A stretch of 64,000 nt of DNA, from positions 138,710-202,709 of the forward strand of contig NZ_BMUG01000001.1 of NCBI RefSeq assembly GCF_014650075.1, in the 5' to 3' direction. The position numbers were made by a program, and so were the translations under genes. The DNA comes from Streptomyces microflavus (GTDB lineage: Bacteria; Actinomycetota; Actinomycetes; Streptomycetales; Streptomycetaceae). How positions within the stretch are numbered: position 1 is the stretch's first letter; every line of letters begins with the position of its first letter. This document shows positions 1 to 8,288 of this stretch, piece by piece. The notes under the pieces are model-generated. The model was not told the origin of the DNA. It saw only the letters and a program-made list of their open reading frames with translations, and searched no databases.

Positions 1-31
1 CCCGGGGCAGCGCCCCGAAAGGCCCCGCCCC

Positions 32-535
32 TCACCCCGCCCCCAACCCCCGCACCCGCTCCCACAGCTCCGCATCCACAGTCCCCACCCTCCGCCGGAA
101 CCCCCCGATCCGGACCTCACGCAGCTCATCCGTCTCCAGGAAGCTCTGCCGCCCCCGCTGATCCCCCACCGTCCCCGCGGGCAGCGCGATCACCCCGGGC
201 CGCTCCTCGTGATGCTTGCTGGTGATCTTGGCGACGACGGCCGTGCGCCCCCGGCCCCGCCCCCGTACGGAGAGGACCAGGCACGGCCGGTCCTTGGACC
301 CGGGCCCGTCCTCGTACGGCACATCGGCCCACCACACCTCACCCGCCCGCGGCGTACGCCCGTCCCCGCGCCCCGCCGGGCCGGACGGCCGTGACGGCGG
401 CCGGGTCGACCCCTCCGGCTGCCGGGGCCGCCGGGACCGGGGCCCCCGGTCCGAGCGCCCCCGCCCGTCCACCACCGCGGCGACGAGGGCCAGCAGAACC
501 ACGGCGACCAGCGCCACCCACCAGAACATGTCCAT
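32..535 (-). CDS. Membrane-tethered PemK/MazF-like protein
   Basis: A 167-residue protein. Residues 1-22 form one hydrophobic membrane segment beginning MDMFWWVAL. A basic, Pro/Arg-rich linker runs to about residue 65. A PemK/MazF-fold domain follows, recognisable from GEVWWADVPYEDG, the KDRPCLVL strand and a C-terminal FLETDELREV segment. MazF/PemK proteins are usually soluble mRNA interferases with a neighbouring antitoxin. Here no antitoxin-sized gene lies beside it, and the N-terminal anchor is atypical. The frame stays open upstream to 745, but the start at 535 gives the membrane helix first. Toxin activity is not certain; it could be a domesticated relative. Fold call fairly confident, function open. 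Confidence 0.75.
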   Translation of the reverse strand: MDMFWWVALVAVVLLALVAAVVDGRGRSDRGPRSRRPRQPEGSTRPPSRPSGPAGRGDGRTPRAGEVWWADVPYEDGPGSKDRPCLVLSVRGRGRGRTAVVAKITSKHHEERPGVIALPAGTVGDQRGRQSFLETDELREVRIGGFRRRVGTVDAELWERVRGLGAG

Positions 536-784
536 CCCCCGACCGTACCGGCGGCCGGCGGGCACCCCTCCCGCGCCAGGACGCCGCGCCCGGGCCCCAC
601 CGTGGGCGCGCTTCCATCGAACCGGTGACAGAGCAGGTGAGTTCCCCCACAACGGCAGGCGGCAGAGGAGCGACGCGGAGTTTTGCGCCTTACGCTCGAC
701 AAACCGCAAAACGTTCCGGCAGGAATTGCACGACCCCTTCCGCACGAACCCTCCCCGTTCCCACGTCTCGGAGGTTCACGCTCC

Positions 785-1537
785 ATGAAGCTCACCGTCG
801 TCGGCTGCTCCGGCTCGTTCCCGTCCCCGGGTTCGGCATGCTCGAGCTACCTCGTAGAGGCCGACGGCTTCCGGCTGCTCCTCGACATGGGCAACGGCGC
901 CCTCGGCGAGCTGCAGCGCCACGTCGGTCTCTACGACCTCGACGCGATCTTCCTCAGCCACCTCCACGCCGATCACTGCATCGACATGTGCGCGTACTTC
1001 GTCGTGCGCTACTACCGCCACGACGGCGCCCGCCCCGTCCCCCTTCCGGTCTACGGACCCGAGGGCACCGAGCAGCGTCTGACCACCGCCCATGCCGACA
1101 CCCCCTCCGAGCAGGCGATGAGCGAGGTCTTCGACTTCCACACGCTCAAGGCGGGCTCCTTCGAGATCGGCCCCTTCTCGGTCCGTACGGAGAAGCTCTG
1201 CCACCCCGTCGACACCTTCGGCATCCGGATCGAGCACGGCGGCTCCACCCTCGCCTACTCCGGGGACACGGGAACCTGCGACGCCCTGGAGGAGCTGGCG
1301 CGGGACGCGGACCTGTTCCTCTGCGAGGCGTCGTTCGTCGACGGCAAGGAAGACATCCCCGACCTGCACCTCAACGGCCGCGAGGCGGGCGAGGCCGCCG
1401 CCCGGGCCGACGTACGCCGGCTCGTCCTGACCCACATCCCGCCGTGGACGGACGCGGACCGCAACCTCGCCGACGCGCGGACGGTCTACCCGGGCCCGGT
1501 GGAACTGGCCGTGCCGGGAGCGGTGTACGAGTTCTGA
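785..1537 (+). CDS. MBL-fold metallo-hydrolase
   Basis: A 250-residue metallo-beta-lactamase-fold hydrolase related to RNase Z and phosphodiesterase-type members. The dinuclear metal site is visible as HLHADH at residues 59-64. The SGDTG motif about 100 residues later supplies a metal aspartate, and a final histidine lies in LTHIPP near residue 217. The start at 785 has GGAGG at 770-774. It is a stand-alone gene with no pathway neighbours. Streptomyces carries this conserved family next to the GlcNAc PTS genes. The substrate is unknown, probably a phosphodiester or small-molecule ester. Confidence 0.85.
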   Translation: MKLTVVGCSGSFPSPGSACSSYLVEADGFRLLLDMGNGALGELQRHVGLYDLDAIFLSHLHADHCIDMCAYFVVRYYRHDGARPVPLPVYGPEGTEQRLTTAHADTPSEQAMSEVFDFHTLKAGSFEIGPFSVRTEKLCHPVDTFGIRIEHGGSTLAYSGDTGTCDALEELARDADLFLCEASFVDGKEDIPDLHLNGREAGEAAARADVRRLVLTHIPPWTDADRNLADARTVYPGPVELAVPGAVYEF

Positions 1538-1557
1538 GTTTCTGCGTTCCGAGTACG

Positions 1558-1598
1558 ACGGAACCCCCGCCTTCCGGGAGGGAGGGCGGGGGTTCCGT
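1558..1598. terminator. Bidirectional terminator between MBL gene and nagE2
   Basis: A perfect 14-bp stem, 1558-1571 against 1585-1598, with a 13-nt loop. It sits between the convergent MBL hydrolase gene and the PTS permease gene, so it can end transcription from both sides. There is no long T-run, as is usual in Streptomyces. Confidence 0.85.
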
Positions 1599-1630
1599 GT
1601 GTACGGGTGCAGGTGCAGGTACGGCTGAGG

Positions 1631-2896
<1,266 letters not shown>

Positions 2897-2974
2897 CAAC
2901 ATCCTCCATGGGGCACGGTGCCGCCCGGGTCATTGATGCGGGGAGGCGGCGACTCGACAGACGCGGCAGACAGC

Positions 2975-2990
2975 CGTGGTCTGGACCACT
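2975..2990. promoter_or_regulatory. DasR-responsive element (dre), distal site of nagE2
   Basis: CGTGGTCTGGACCACT is a near-perfect 16-bp palindrome matching the remembered dre consensus (A C/G TGGTCTAGACCA C/G T). It lies one base from a second site. A tandem pair upstream of a GlcNAc permease suggests cooperative DasR binding. Confidence 0.82.
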
Positions 2991-2991
2991 C

Positions 2992-3007
2992 AGTGGTGTA
3001 GACCAGT
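2992..3007. promoter_or_regulatory. DasR-responsive element (dre), second site of nagE2
   Basis: AGTGGTGTAGACCAGT matches the dre consensus at nearly every position. It is the second of two adjacent sites ahead of the NagE2-like gene. Spacing between dyad centres is 17 bp, under two helical turns. Confidence 0.85.
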
Positions 3008-3091
3008 TTTAGCACGGTGAGGGTTAGATAAGGAACCTGCAATTCCCTCCTGATTCGCGGTAGTAGATCCGGCACGTTCGGTGACATGCCG

Positions 3092-3123
3092 AAGGCCCCC
3101 GGACCGGGCGGTCCGAGGGCCTT
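3092..3123 (-). terminator. Terminator downstream of nagE1-like gene
   Basis: A GC-rich hairpin: 3092-3104 pairs with 3111-3123 with one mismatch and a 6-nt loop, about 30 bp past the stop of the NagE1-like gene. It would separate nagE1 transcription from the dre-controlled nagE2 promoter. Confidence 0.75.
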
Positions 3124-3153
3124 GCGCGACCGGGGCGAAACCCGGCCGACCTG

Positions 3154-4413
3154 CTACTTCGTGAGGTCCTTCTCGATCTCCCTCTCGATCTCCTCCGGTT
3201 CGCGCCCCGGAGTCTTGAGGTCGAACTTGGTGATAGCGAAGCGGAAGACCACGTAGTAGATCACCGCGAAGCACGCGCCGATCGGGATGATCAGCCAGGG
3301 TTTCGTATCGAGATGCCAGTTGACGACGTAGTCGATCAACCCGGCCGAGAAGCTGAACCCGGCATGCACCCCCAGCAGCCAGGTGATGCCCATCGAGGCG
3401 CCGGTGAGCACCGCGTGCGCGCCGTACAGCAGCGGTGCGACGAACATGAACGAGAACTCGATCGGCTCGGTCACGCCCGTGACGAACGACGTCAGCGCCA
3501 CCGACACCATCAGCCCGCCCACCTCCTTGCGGCGCTCGGGCCGCGCGGTGTGGGTGATGGCCAGGGCGGCCGCGGGGAGGCCGAACATCATGATCGGGAA
3601 GAAGCCCGAGGTGAACTGCCCGGCCGACGGGTCCTCGGCGAAGAACCGGGAGATGTCGCCCTGGACGGTCGCGCCGTCCGCCCCGGTGAACTCGCCTGCC
3701 TGGAACCAGAAGAACGTGTTCAGGAACTGGTGCATGCCGATCGGGATCAGCAGCCGGTTCGCGAAGCCGAAGATCGCCGCGCCCCACGAGCCGAGGTCGA
3801 TGAGCTGCTTGGAGAACCAGGTCAGCCCGTCACCCACCGGCTGCCACAGCAGCCCGAACAGCACGCCCAGGATCACGCAGAGGAACGCCATCAGGATCGG
3901 CACCAGGCGCCGGCCGTTGAAGAAGCCGAGCCAGTCCACCAGCTTGGTGCGGTGGTAGCGCTGCCAGACCACCGCGGTCAGCAGGCCGATCAGGATGCCG
4001 CCGAGGACCCCGGGGTTCTGCGGCTCACCGGCGGGCAGCTCGTCCGTCACGGTGCCGTCCATGGGGAACGCCCCGAGGACGCCCCGGTAGACCAGGAAGC
4101 CGACCACGGCCGCGAGCGCGGTTGAGCCGTCGGCCTTCTTCGCGAAGCCGATGGCCACGCCGATGCAGAAGAGGAGCGGCAGGCCGACCTGGCCGTCGAG
4201 GATCGCGGTGCCGCCGTTGAGCAGCACCAGGGAGGTCTTCTCCCAGAAGGCGCCGTGCAGGTAGGAGGCGAACAGGTTCCCGAGGCTGACGAGCAGACCG
4301 GCCGCCGGGAGGACGGCCACCGGGAGCTGGAGGCTGCGGCCGACCTTCTGCAAGCCCTGGACCGGCCCGTTCCACCATTTTGGCTGCGGTGCCGCAGCGG
4401 CGCTCGAACTCAT
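3154..4413 (-). CDS. nagE1: PTS EIIC permease, GlcNAc/glucose family (NagE1-like)
   Basis: A 419-residue EIIC permease, a close paralogue of the adjacent NagE2-like protein. It shares GVTEPIEFSFMF, RRLVPIL and the YYVVFRFAITKF C-terminal segment. Roughly ten membrane helices; no fused EIIA or EIIB. GGAAGG directly precedes ATG 4419 and sits 6 bp from ATG 4413, so the start is taken at 4413. It is transcribed divergently from nagF with a single dre site (4456-4471) between them, so both are probably DasR-controlled. In S. coelicolor I recall that the second paralogue carries most GlcNAc transport; the role of this one is less clear. Confidence 0.85.
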   Translation of the reverse strand: MSSSAAAAPQPKWWNGPVQGLQKVGRSLQLPVAVLPAAGLLVSLGNLFASYLHGAFWEKTSLVLLNGGTAILDGQVGLPLLFCIGVAIGFAKKADGSTALAAVVGFLVYRGVLGAFPMDGTVTDELPAGEPQNPGVLGGILIGLLTAVVWQRYHRTKLVDWLGFFNGRRLVPILMAFLCVILGVLFGLLWQPVGDGLTWFSKQLIDLGSWGAAIFGFANRLLIPIGMHQFLNTFFWFQAGEFTGADGATVQGDISRFFAEDPSAGQFTSGFFPIMMFGLPAAALAITHTARPERRKEVGGLMVSVALTSFVTGVTEPIEFSFMFVAPLLYGAHAVLTGASMGITWLLGVHAGFSFSAGLIDYVVNWHLDTKPWLIIPIGACFAVIYYVVFRFAITKFDLKTPGREPEEIEREIEKDLTK

Positions 4414-4455
4414 CGGCATCCTTCCGGAACAAGCCTCGTTTGGCGGTCGTTGGAA

Positions 4456-4471
4456 ACTGGTGTAGACCAGT
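4456..4471. promoter_or_regulatory. DasR-responsive element between nagE1 and nagF
   Basis: ACTGGTGTAGACCAGT is a 16-bp palindrome with one central mismatch and matches dre. It lies 43 bp upstream of the nagE1 start and 165 bp upstream of nagF. One site can serve both divergent promoters. Confidence 0.87.
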
Positions 4472-4635
4472 TGCGTCACGGTCCGGGGCCCGCCCCGAAG
4501 TCAGGGCACCGGTGATCGTCATCTTTGGTGATAGTCCGGTTACCCGCCCGCGAAGTTGGGCCAACCGTGCGTTACCGTGACGAAACGGACCCGCAGCGGG
4601 CGGCCCGTCTGCACGCGAAAACCAGGGAGAAGGAC

Positions 4636-4869
4636 ATGGCCACCAAGGCTGAGAAGATCGTCGCCGGGCTCGGCGGCATCGAGAACATCGACGAGATCGA
4701 AGGCTGCATCACCCGCCTCCGCACCGAGGTCCACGACGCCAGCAAGGTCGACGAAGCCGCCCTCAAGGCCGCCGGCGCCCACGGCGTGGTCAAGATGGGC
4801 ACCGCGATCCAGGTCGTCATCGGCACCGACGCGGACCCCATCGCCGCCGACATCGAAGACATGATGTGA
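4636..4869 (+). CDS. nagF: PTS EIIB subunit, GlcNAc-specific (NagF-like)
   Basis: A 77-residue stand-alone EIIB domain of the glucose/GlcNAc PTS family. The phosphorylated cysteine is in the EGCITRLR motif near residue 24, and the protein ends in a typical PIAADIEDMM tail. It receives phosphate from EIIA(Crr) and passes it to sugar bound by the NagE permeases. GGGAGAAGG just upstream of ATG 4636 supports this start. The full length matches a single EIIB domain. It is divergent from nagE1 and probably shares DasR control. Confidence 0.9.
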   Translation: MATKAEKIVAGLGGIENIDEIEGCITRLRTEVHDASKVDEAALKAAGAHGVVKMGTAIQVVIGTDADPIAADIEDMM

Positions 4870-4924
4870 CCGGCTGACACCCCGCCGGACACCACGGCCG
4901 CCCCCCTGGGGGACGGCCGCACCC

Positions 4925-4958
4925 GCAGGCCCCGCACCCCACCGGTGACGGGGCCTGC
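4925..4958 (+). terminator. Terminator downstream of nagF
   Basis: A 10-bp perfect stem (GCAGGCCCCG at 4925-4934 with its complement at 4949-4958) and a 14-nt loop. A smaller GGCCG-type hairpin precedes it. It lies about 55 bp after the nagF stop and before the rph promoter region. Confidence 0.75.
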
Positions 4959-5049
4959 GCCGTACCGCCGTAAGCCCGCCCCGCCCCCGCCCCACCCCCT
5001 CCACGGCACCCGAACGGAGCCACCCCCGCCAACGGATAAAGTCGGCCCC

Positions 5050-5787
5050 ATGTCTCGCATCGACGGCCGAACCCCCGAACAGCTCCGCCCCGTCACCATC
5101 GAACGCGGCTGGAGCAAGCACGCCGAGGGCTCAGTCCTCATCTCCTTCGGCGACACCAAAGTCTTCTGCACCGCCTCCGTCACCGAAGGCGTCCCGCGCT
5201 GGCGCAAGGGCAGCGGCGAGGGCTGGGTCACCGCCGAGTACTCCATGCTGCCCCGCTCCACCAACACCCGCGGCGACCGCGAAGCCGTCCGCGGCAAGAT
5301 CGGCGGACGCACCCACGAGATCAGCCGCCTGATCGGCCGCTCCCTGCGCGCGGTCATCGACTACAAGGCCCTCGGCGAGAACACCATCGTCCTGGACTGC
5401 GACGTCCTCCAGGCCGACGGCGGCACCCGTACGGCCGCCATCACCGGCGCGTACGTCGCCCTCGCGGACGCCGTCGCCTGGGCCCAGGGCAAGAAGATCG
5501 TCAAGGCCGGACGCAAGCCGCTCACCGACACCGTCGCCGCGATCAGCGTCGGCATCGTCGACGGCACCCCGCTCCTCGACCTCTGCTACGAGGAGGACGT
5601 CCGCGCCGAGACCGACATGAACGTCGTCTGCACCGGCGACGGCCGCTTCGTCGAGGTCCAGGGCACCGCCGAGGGCGCCCCGTTCGACCGCAAGGAGCTC
5701 GGCTCGCTCCTGGACCTCGCCACCGCGGGCTGCGTGGACCTCGCCGCACTCCAGCGTGACGCACTCGCAACCACGCAGAACGCGTAA
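5050..5787 (+). CDS. rph: Ribonuclease PH
   Basis: A 245-residue phosphorolytic 3'-5' exoribonuclease that trims tRNA 3' ends. Family features are the N-terminal [24 protein letters not shown], the [17 protein letters not shown] helix and the [13 protein letters not shown] segment (here [14 protein letters not shown]). Length is typical. It is followed after a lipoprotein gene by rdgB, the same rph-rdgB association seen across actinobacteria. Confidence 0.96.
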   Translation: MSRIDGRTPEQLRPVTIERGWSKHAEGSVLISFGDTKVFCTASVTEGVPRWRKGSGEGWVTAEYSMLPRSTNTRGDREAVRGKIGGRTHEISRLIGRSLRAVIDYKALGENTIVLDCDVLQADGGTRTAAITGAYVALADAVAWAQGKKIVKAGRKPLTDTVAAISVGIVDGTPLLDLCYEEDVRAETDMNVVCTGDGRFVEVQGTAEGAPFDRKELGSLLDLATAGCVDLAALQRDALATTQNA

Positions 5788-5910
5788 CGACTCACCCTCC
5801 CCGGGTAAAGAAGCAACCAAATACGCACGACAGAGCGTCGTTACGAGCACGGGCGTACGGGTCGAACCGTGCGCCCGTCCGCGTACCGATCCCCGGGGAG
5901 GGACCGCACC

Positions 5911-6300
5911 ATGGCTTCGCGCCGCCACCAACGCCTCGCACTCGCCACCGCCGCCGCCGTGCTCACACTGACCACGGCCGTGGGCTGCGCAGGGCTCGAC
6001 AAGGCCCTCGACTGCGTCCGCACCGCCGACGCCATCGCCACCAGCGTCGGCAACCTCCAGCAGGCCGTGTCCAGCGCCTCCGAGGACATCACCCAGGCAT
6101 CGGAAGCCCTGGACGACATCGACCGCGAGCTCAAGAAGCTCGACGACACCACGGACAACGCCGACCTCTCCAAGGCGGTCGACGACCTCCAGGCGGGCGT
6201 CACCAACGTGCGGGAGTCCATCGAGAGCGGCGACGCCACCCCGGACATCACCCCGGTGACGAACGCGGCGACGGAGATCGGCAAGGTCTGCACGCCGTAG
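5911..6300 (+). CDS. Small secreted lipoprotein, unknown function
   Basis: A 129-residue protein with a basic N-terminus (MASRRHQR), a hydrophobic core and a lipobox ending LTTAVGC, so Cys26 or thereabouts is the lipidated residue. The mature part is largely helical and acidic, with heptad-like spacing (SASEDITQASEALDDIDRELKKLDDTT), suggesting a coiled coil. GGGGAGGGA precedes ATG 5911. It lies between rph and rdgB, a position that seems conserved in Streptomyces. No enzymatic motif is visible. Confidence 0.8.
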   Translation: MASRRHQRLALATAAAVLTLTTAVGCAGLDKALDCVRTADAIATSVGNLQQAVSSASEDITQASEALDDIDRELKKLDDTTDNADLSKAVDDLQAGVTNVRESIESGDATPDITPVTNAATEIGKVCTP

Positions 6301-6385
6301 AAACGGTGACGGGCCGGCAGGCGGCCGGGCGGGCACGGGCGAGGGGCCGGACCGGCCGGCCACCTCGCCCGGCGATAATCGGTGC

Positions 6386-6988
6386 ATGAAGCGCCTGATC
6401 CTCGCCACCCGCAACGCCGGGAAAATCACCGAACTGCACGCCATCCTCGCCGACGCGGGACTCGACCTCGACCTCGTCGGCGCGGACGCGTACCCGGACA
6501 TCCCCGACGTCAAGGAGACCGGCGTCACCTTCACCGAGAACGCGCTCCTCAAGGCCCACGCCCTGGCCCGCGCCACCGGCCTCCCCGCTGTCGCCGACGA
6601 CTCGGGCCTCTGCGTCGACGTCCTCGGCGGCGCCCCCGGCATCTTCTCGGCCCGCTGGTCCGGCACCCACGGCGACGACAAGGCCAACCTCGACCTGCTC
6701 CTGGCCCAGCTCGGCGACATCGCGGACGCCCACCGCGGCGCGTACTTCGCCTGCGCCGCCGCCCTGGCCCTCCCCGACGGCACGGAACGCGTGGTCGAGG
6801 GCCACCTGAACGGCACCCTGCGCCACACCCCGTCCGGCACAGGAGGCTTCGGCTACGACCCGATCCTCCAGCCGGAGGGCGAGACCCGCACGTGCGCGGA
6901 GCTCACCCCGGCGGAGAAGAACGCGATCAGCCACCGCGGCAAGGCGTTCCGGGCGCTGGTGCCGGTGGTGCGGGAGTTGGTGGGGTAG
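6386..6988 (+). CDS. rdgB: XTP/dITP diphosphatase (RdgB/HAM1 family)
   Basis: A 200-residue house-cleaning enzyme that hydrolyses ITP, dITP and XTP to monophosphates. Family signatures are the N-terminal ATRNAGKI substrate loop, TFTENALLKA, AVADDSGLCVD with catalytic acidic residues, and GGFGYDPI near the C-terminus. The final SHRGKAFRAL segment is also canonical. Length is normal. A strong terminator follows at 7008. Confidence 0.96.
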   Translation: MKRLILATRNAGKITELHAILADAGLDLDLVGADAYPDIPDVKETGVTFTENALLKAHALARATGLPAVADDSGLCVDVLGGAPGIFSARWSGTHGDDKANLDLLLAQLGDIADAHRGAYFACAAALALPDGTERVVEGHLNGTLRHTPSGTGGFGYDPILQPEGETRTCAELTPAEKNAISHRGKAFRALVPVVRELVG

Positions 6989-7007
6989 GGCGTCCCCGCC
7001 AACATTC

Positions 7008-7042
7008 AAGGCCCGGCCCGCATCTCATGCGGGCCGGGCCTT
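7008..7042. terminator. Strong bidirectional terminator between rdgB and tRNA-Leu
   Basis: A perfect 16-bp stem (7008-7023 with 7027-7042) and a 3-nt loop, with AA/TT ends. It lies 20 bp after the rdgB stop and 9 bp after the 3' end of the opposing tRNA gene, so it serves both. Confidence 0.9.
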
Positions 7043-7050
7043 CGACGGGG

Positions 7051-7134
7051 TGCGCGAGGAGGGACTCGAACCCTCACGCCACTAGGACACTGGCTTCTAA
7101 GGCCAGCCTGTCTCACCAATTCCAGCACTCGCGC
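7051..7134 (-). tRNA. tRNA-Leu (anticodon UAG)
   Basis: Read on the minus strand this is an 84-nt class II tRNA. The 7-bp acceptor stem is GCGCGAG/CTCGCGC with discriminator A. The anticodon loop is CTTAGAA closed by CTGGC/GCCAG, giving anticodon TAG. The T arm carries GGTTCGAGTCC. A long variable arm fits leucine. The 3' CCA is not encoded; the next bases are CCCC. The neighbouring HNH gene lies 42 bp upstream of its 5' end on the same strand. Confidence 0.96.
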
Positions 7135-7176
7135 GTCACCGGCAGTCTACAAGGGGGAAGGCGTCAGCCCTTTGGG

Positions 7177-8181
7177 TTATGTGGTGATCGACTTCGTACG
7201 GCGTCCCTTGCGGCACCACGTTTCGGTCAGCGCATGACAGTTGGGGCACAGATAGCGGAGGTTCTCCGCTCGGTTGTCCAGCCAGTCACCGTTGATGTGA
7301 TCGATCTGGAGCGTGAATGACTGTCCCAGCCATTCGCCCGGGTTGCCGCACGACATACAGCGGTACGCGACACCGACCTCCTGCAGGGCGCGGTGAAGCC
7401 GTGTGCGGTTGGTGCGGGATGAGCCGGGAGGTTTGACGACGAGAGTGGTCGGCGCGATCGCGCGAGGCTCGGGCACCTGCTGCGTCGTCCAGGAGCGTCG
7501 AATGAAGTGGCCGGTGTCGAGCTTCAGCTGAACAGTCTTGCGTCGCACGCGACGATGATTGGTGTCGTTGACTTCGAGGCCGAGTGCCCGCATGACGTCC
7601 GCGTAGCTGGTGCTCCGGGGAACCGCATGCCGCAGGGCGTCCTCCGGTACCGCCAGGCGCGCGTTGCGAAAGTGTGAGGTGCCGACGCCACGCCTCCGCA
7701 GCAGGCTCGCCAGCGCCGAGCGTGACCGGCCGTCGTCGGGTATCCCCAGACTGCGCGCTGTGCCCCGGATACTCTCGGCCGACGCTGCTGCCGCCCGTAA
7801 CTCAGCGGTGGTGAAGGGAAGATCCAGCTGCGGGCGGTTCAGCCCCGGGAAGTGGCTGACATCGATTCCGGCGGCGGCGATACGGCGGCCGATGTGGGAG
7901 AGGGTGCCGCTGGCAGGCGGAACACCGAGTTTGTTGACGACCTCGCGTAGCGAGGTGGAGCATTTCACCGCTGCTGCGATCGCCGAGTCCGGGTACTTCT
8001 TCCACGGGCTGCGCTGCTTGAAGTGCGAGGTGTCCAGCTCGTACTCCGCTGCCTTCCGCTGGAGCGTGCGTCGTCTGCCGCCGTTCTCCGGCAGCCCGAG
8101 TCGGCGCATCAGGTCGGTCCAGTTCGCCGATGCGGCTATGGCTTCCTCCAGCAGCTCGCGCGTGTACGGGCTGTTCCCCAT
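7177..8181 (-). CDS. HNH endonuclease with four tandem DNA-binding-like repeats
   Basis: A 334-residue protein with two parts. Residues 1-235 hold four degenerate repeats of about 45-55 residues. Each has a helical TRELLEEAIAAS-like start, an (V/L)xxxLGL/LGV turn and a closing (T/S/G)HF triplet (TSHF, VSHF, TSHF, TGHF). The pattern looks like repeated helix-turn-helix units. Residues 280-330 form an HNH nuclease of the zinc-ribbon type: CMSCG, then LQIDHINGDWLDNRAENLRYLCPNCHALTETWC in outline, with DH and N..H as catalytic residues. Such proteins are known from phages and bacterial genomes, some of them homing-type. It sits next to tRNA-Leu. ATG 8181 has GGGGGAC upstream. Confidence 0.83.
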   Translation of the reverse strand: MGNSPYTRELLEEAIAASANWTDLMRRLGLPENGGRRRTLQRKAAEYELDTSHFKQRSPWKKYPDSAIAAAVKCSTSLREVVNKLGVPPASGTLSHIGRRIAAAGIDVSHFPGLNRPQLDLPFTTAELRAAAASAESIRGTARSLGIPDDGRSRSALASLLRRRGVGTSHFRNARLAVPEDALRHAVPRSTSYADVMRALGLEVNDTNHRRVRRKTVQLKLDTGHFIRRSWTTQQVPEPRAIAPTTLVVKPPGSSRTNRTRLHRALQEVGVAYRCMSCGNPGEWLGQSFTLQIDHINGDWLDNRAENLRYLCPNCHALTETWCRKGRRTKSITT

Positions 8182-8288
8182 GTCCCCCTCCGTCTCCGGC
8201 CGCGCGTTCGCAGCCTCGTACGGAGTAACGAACCGTTTATCGGATGGTCACGTCCGCAATCCGGAGGGGGCTCTCAAGAGGCAAGCCG

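Noticed and set aside
5131..6840. A 569-codon minus-strand frame across rph, the lipoprotein and rdgB genes
   Set aside because: It spans three well-supported opposite-strand genes and has no ribosome site or recognisable domain.
7051..8181. An integrated element at tRNA-Leu with the HNH gene as cargo
   Set aside because: No integrase, excisionase or duplicated tRNA 3' end was seen nearby, so an attachment site cannot be supported.
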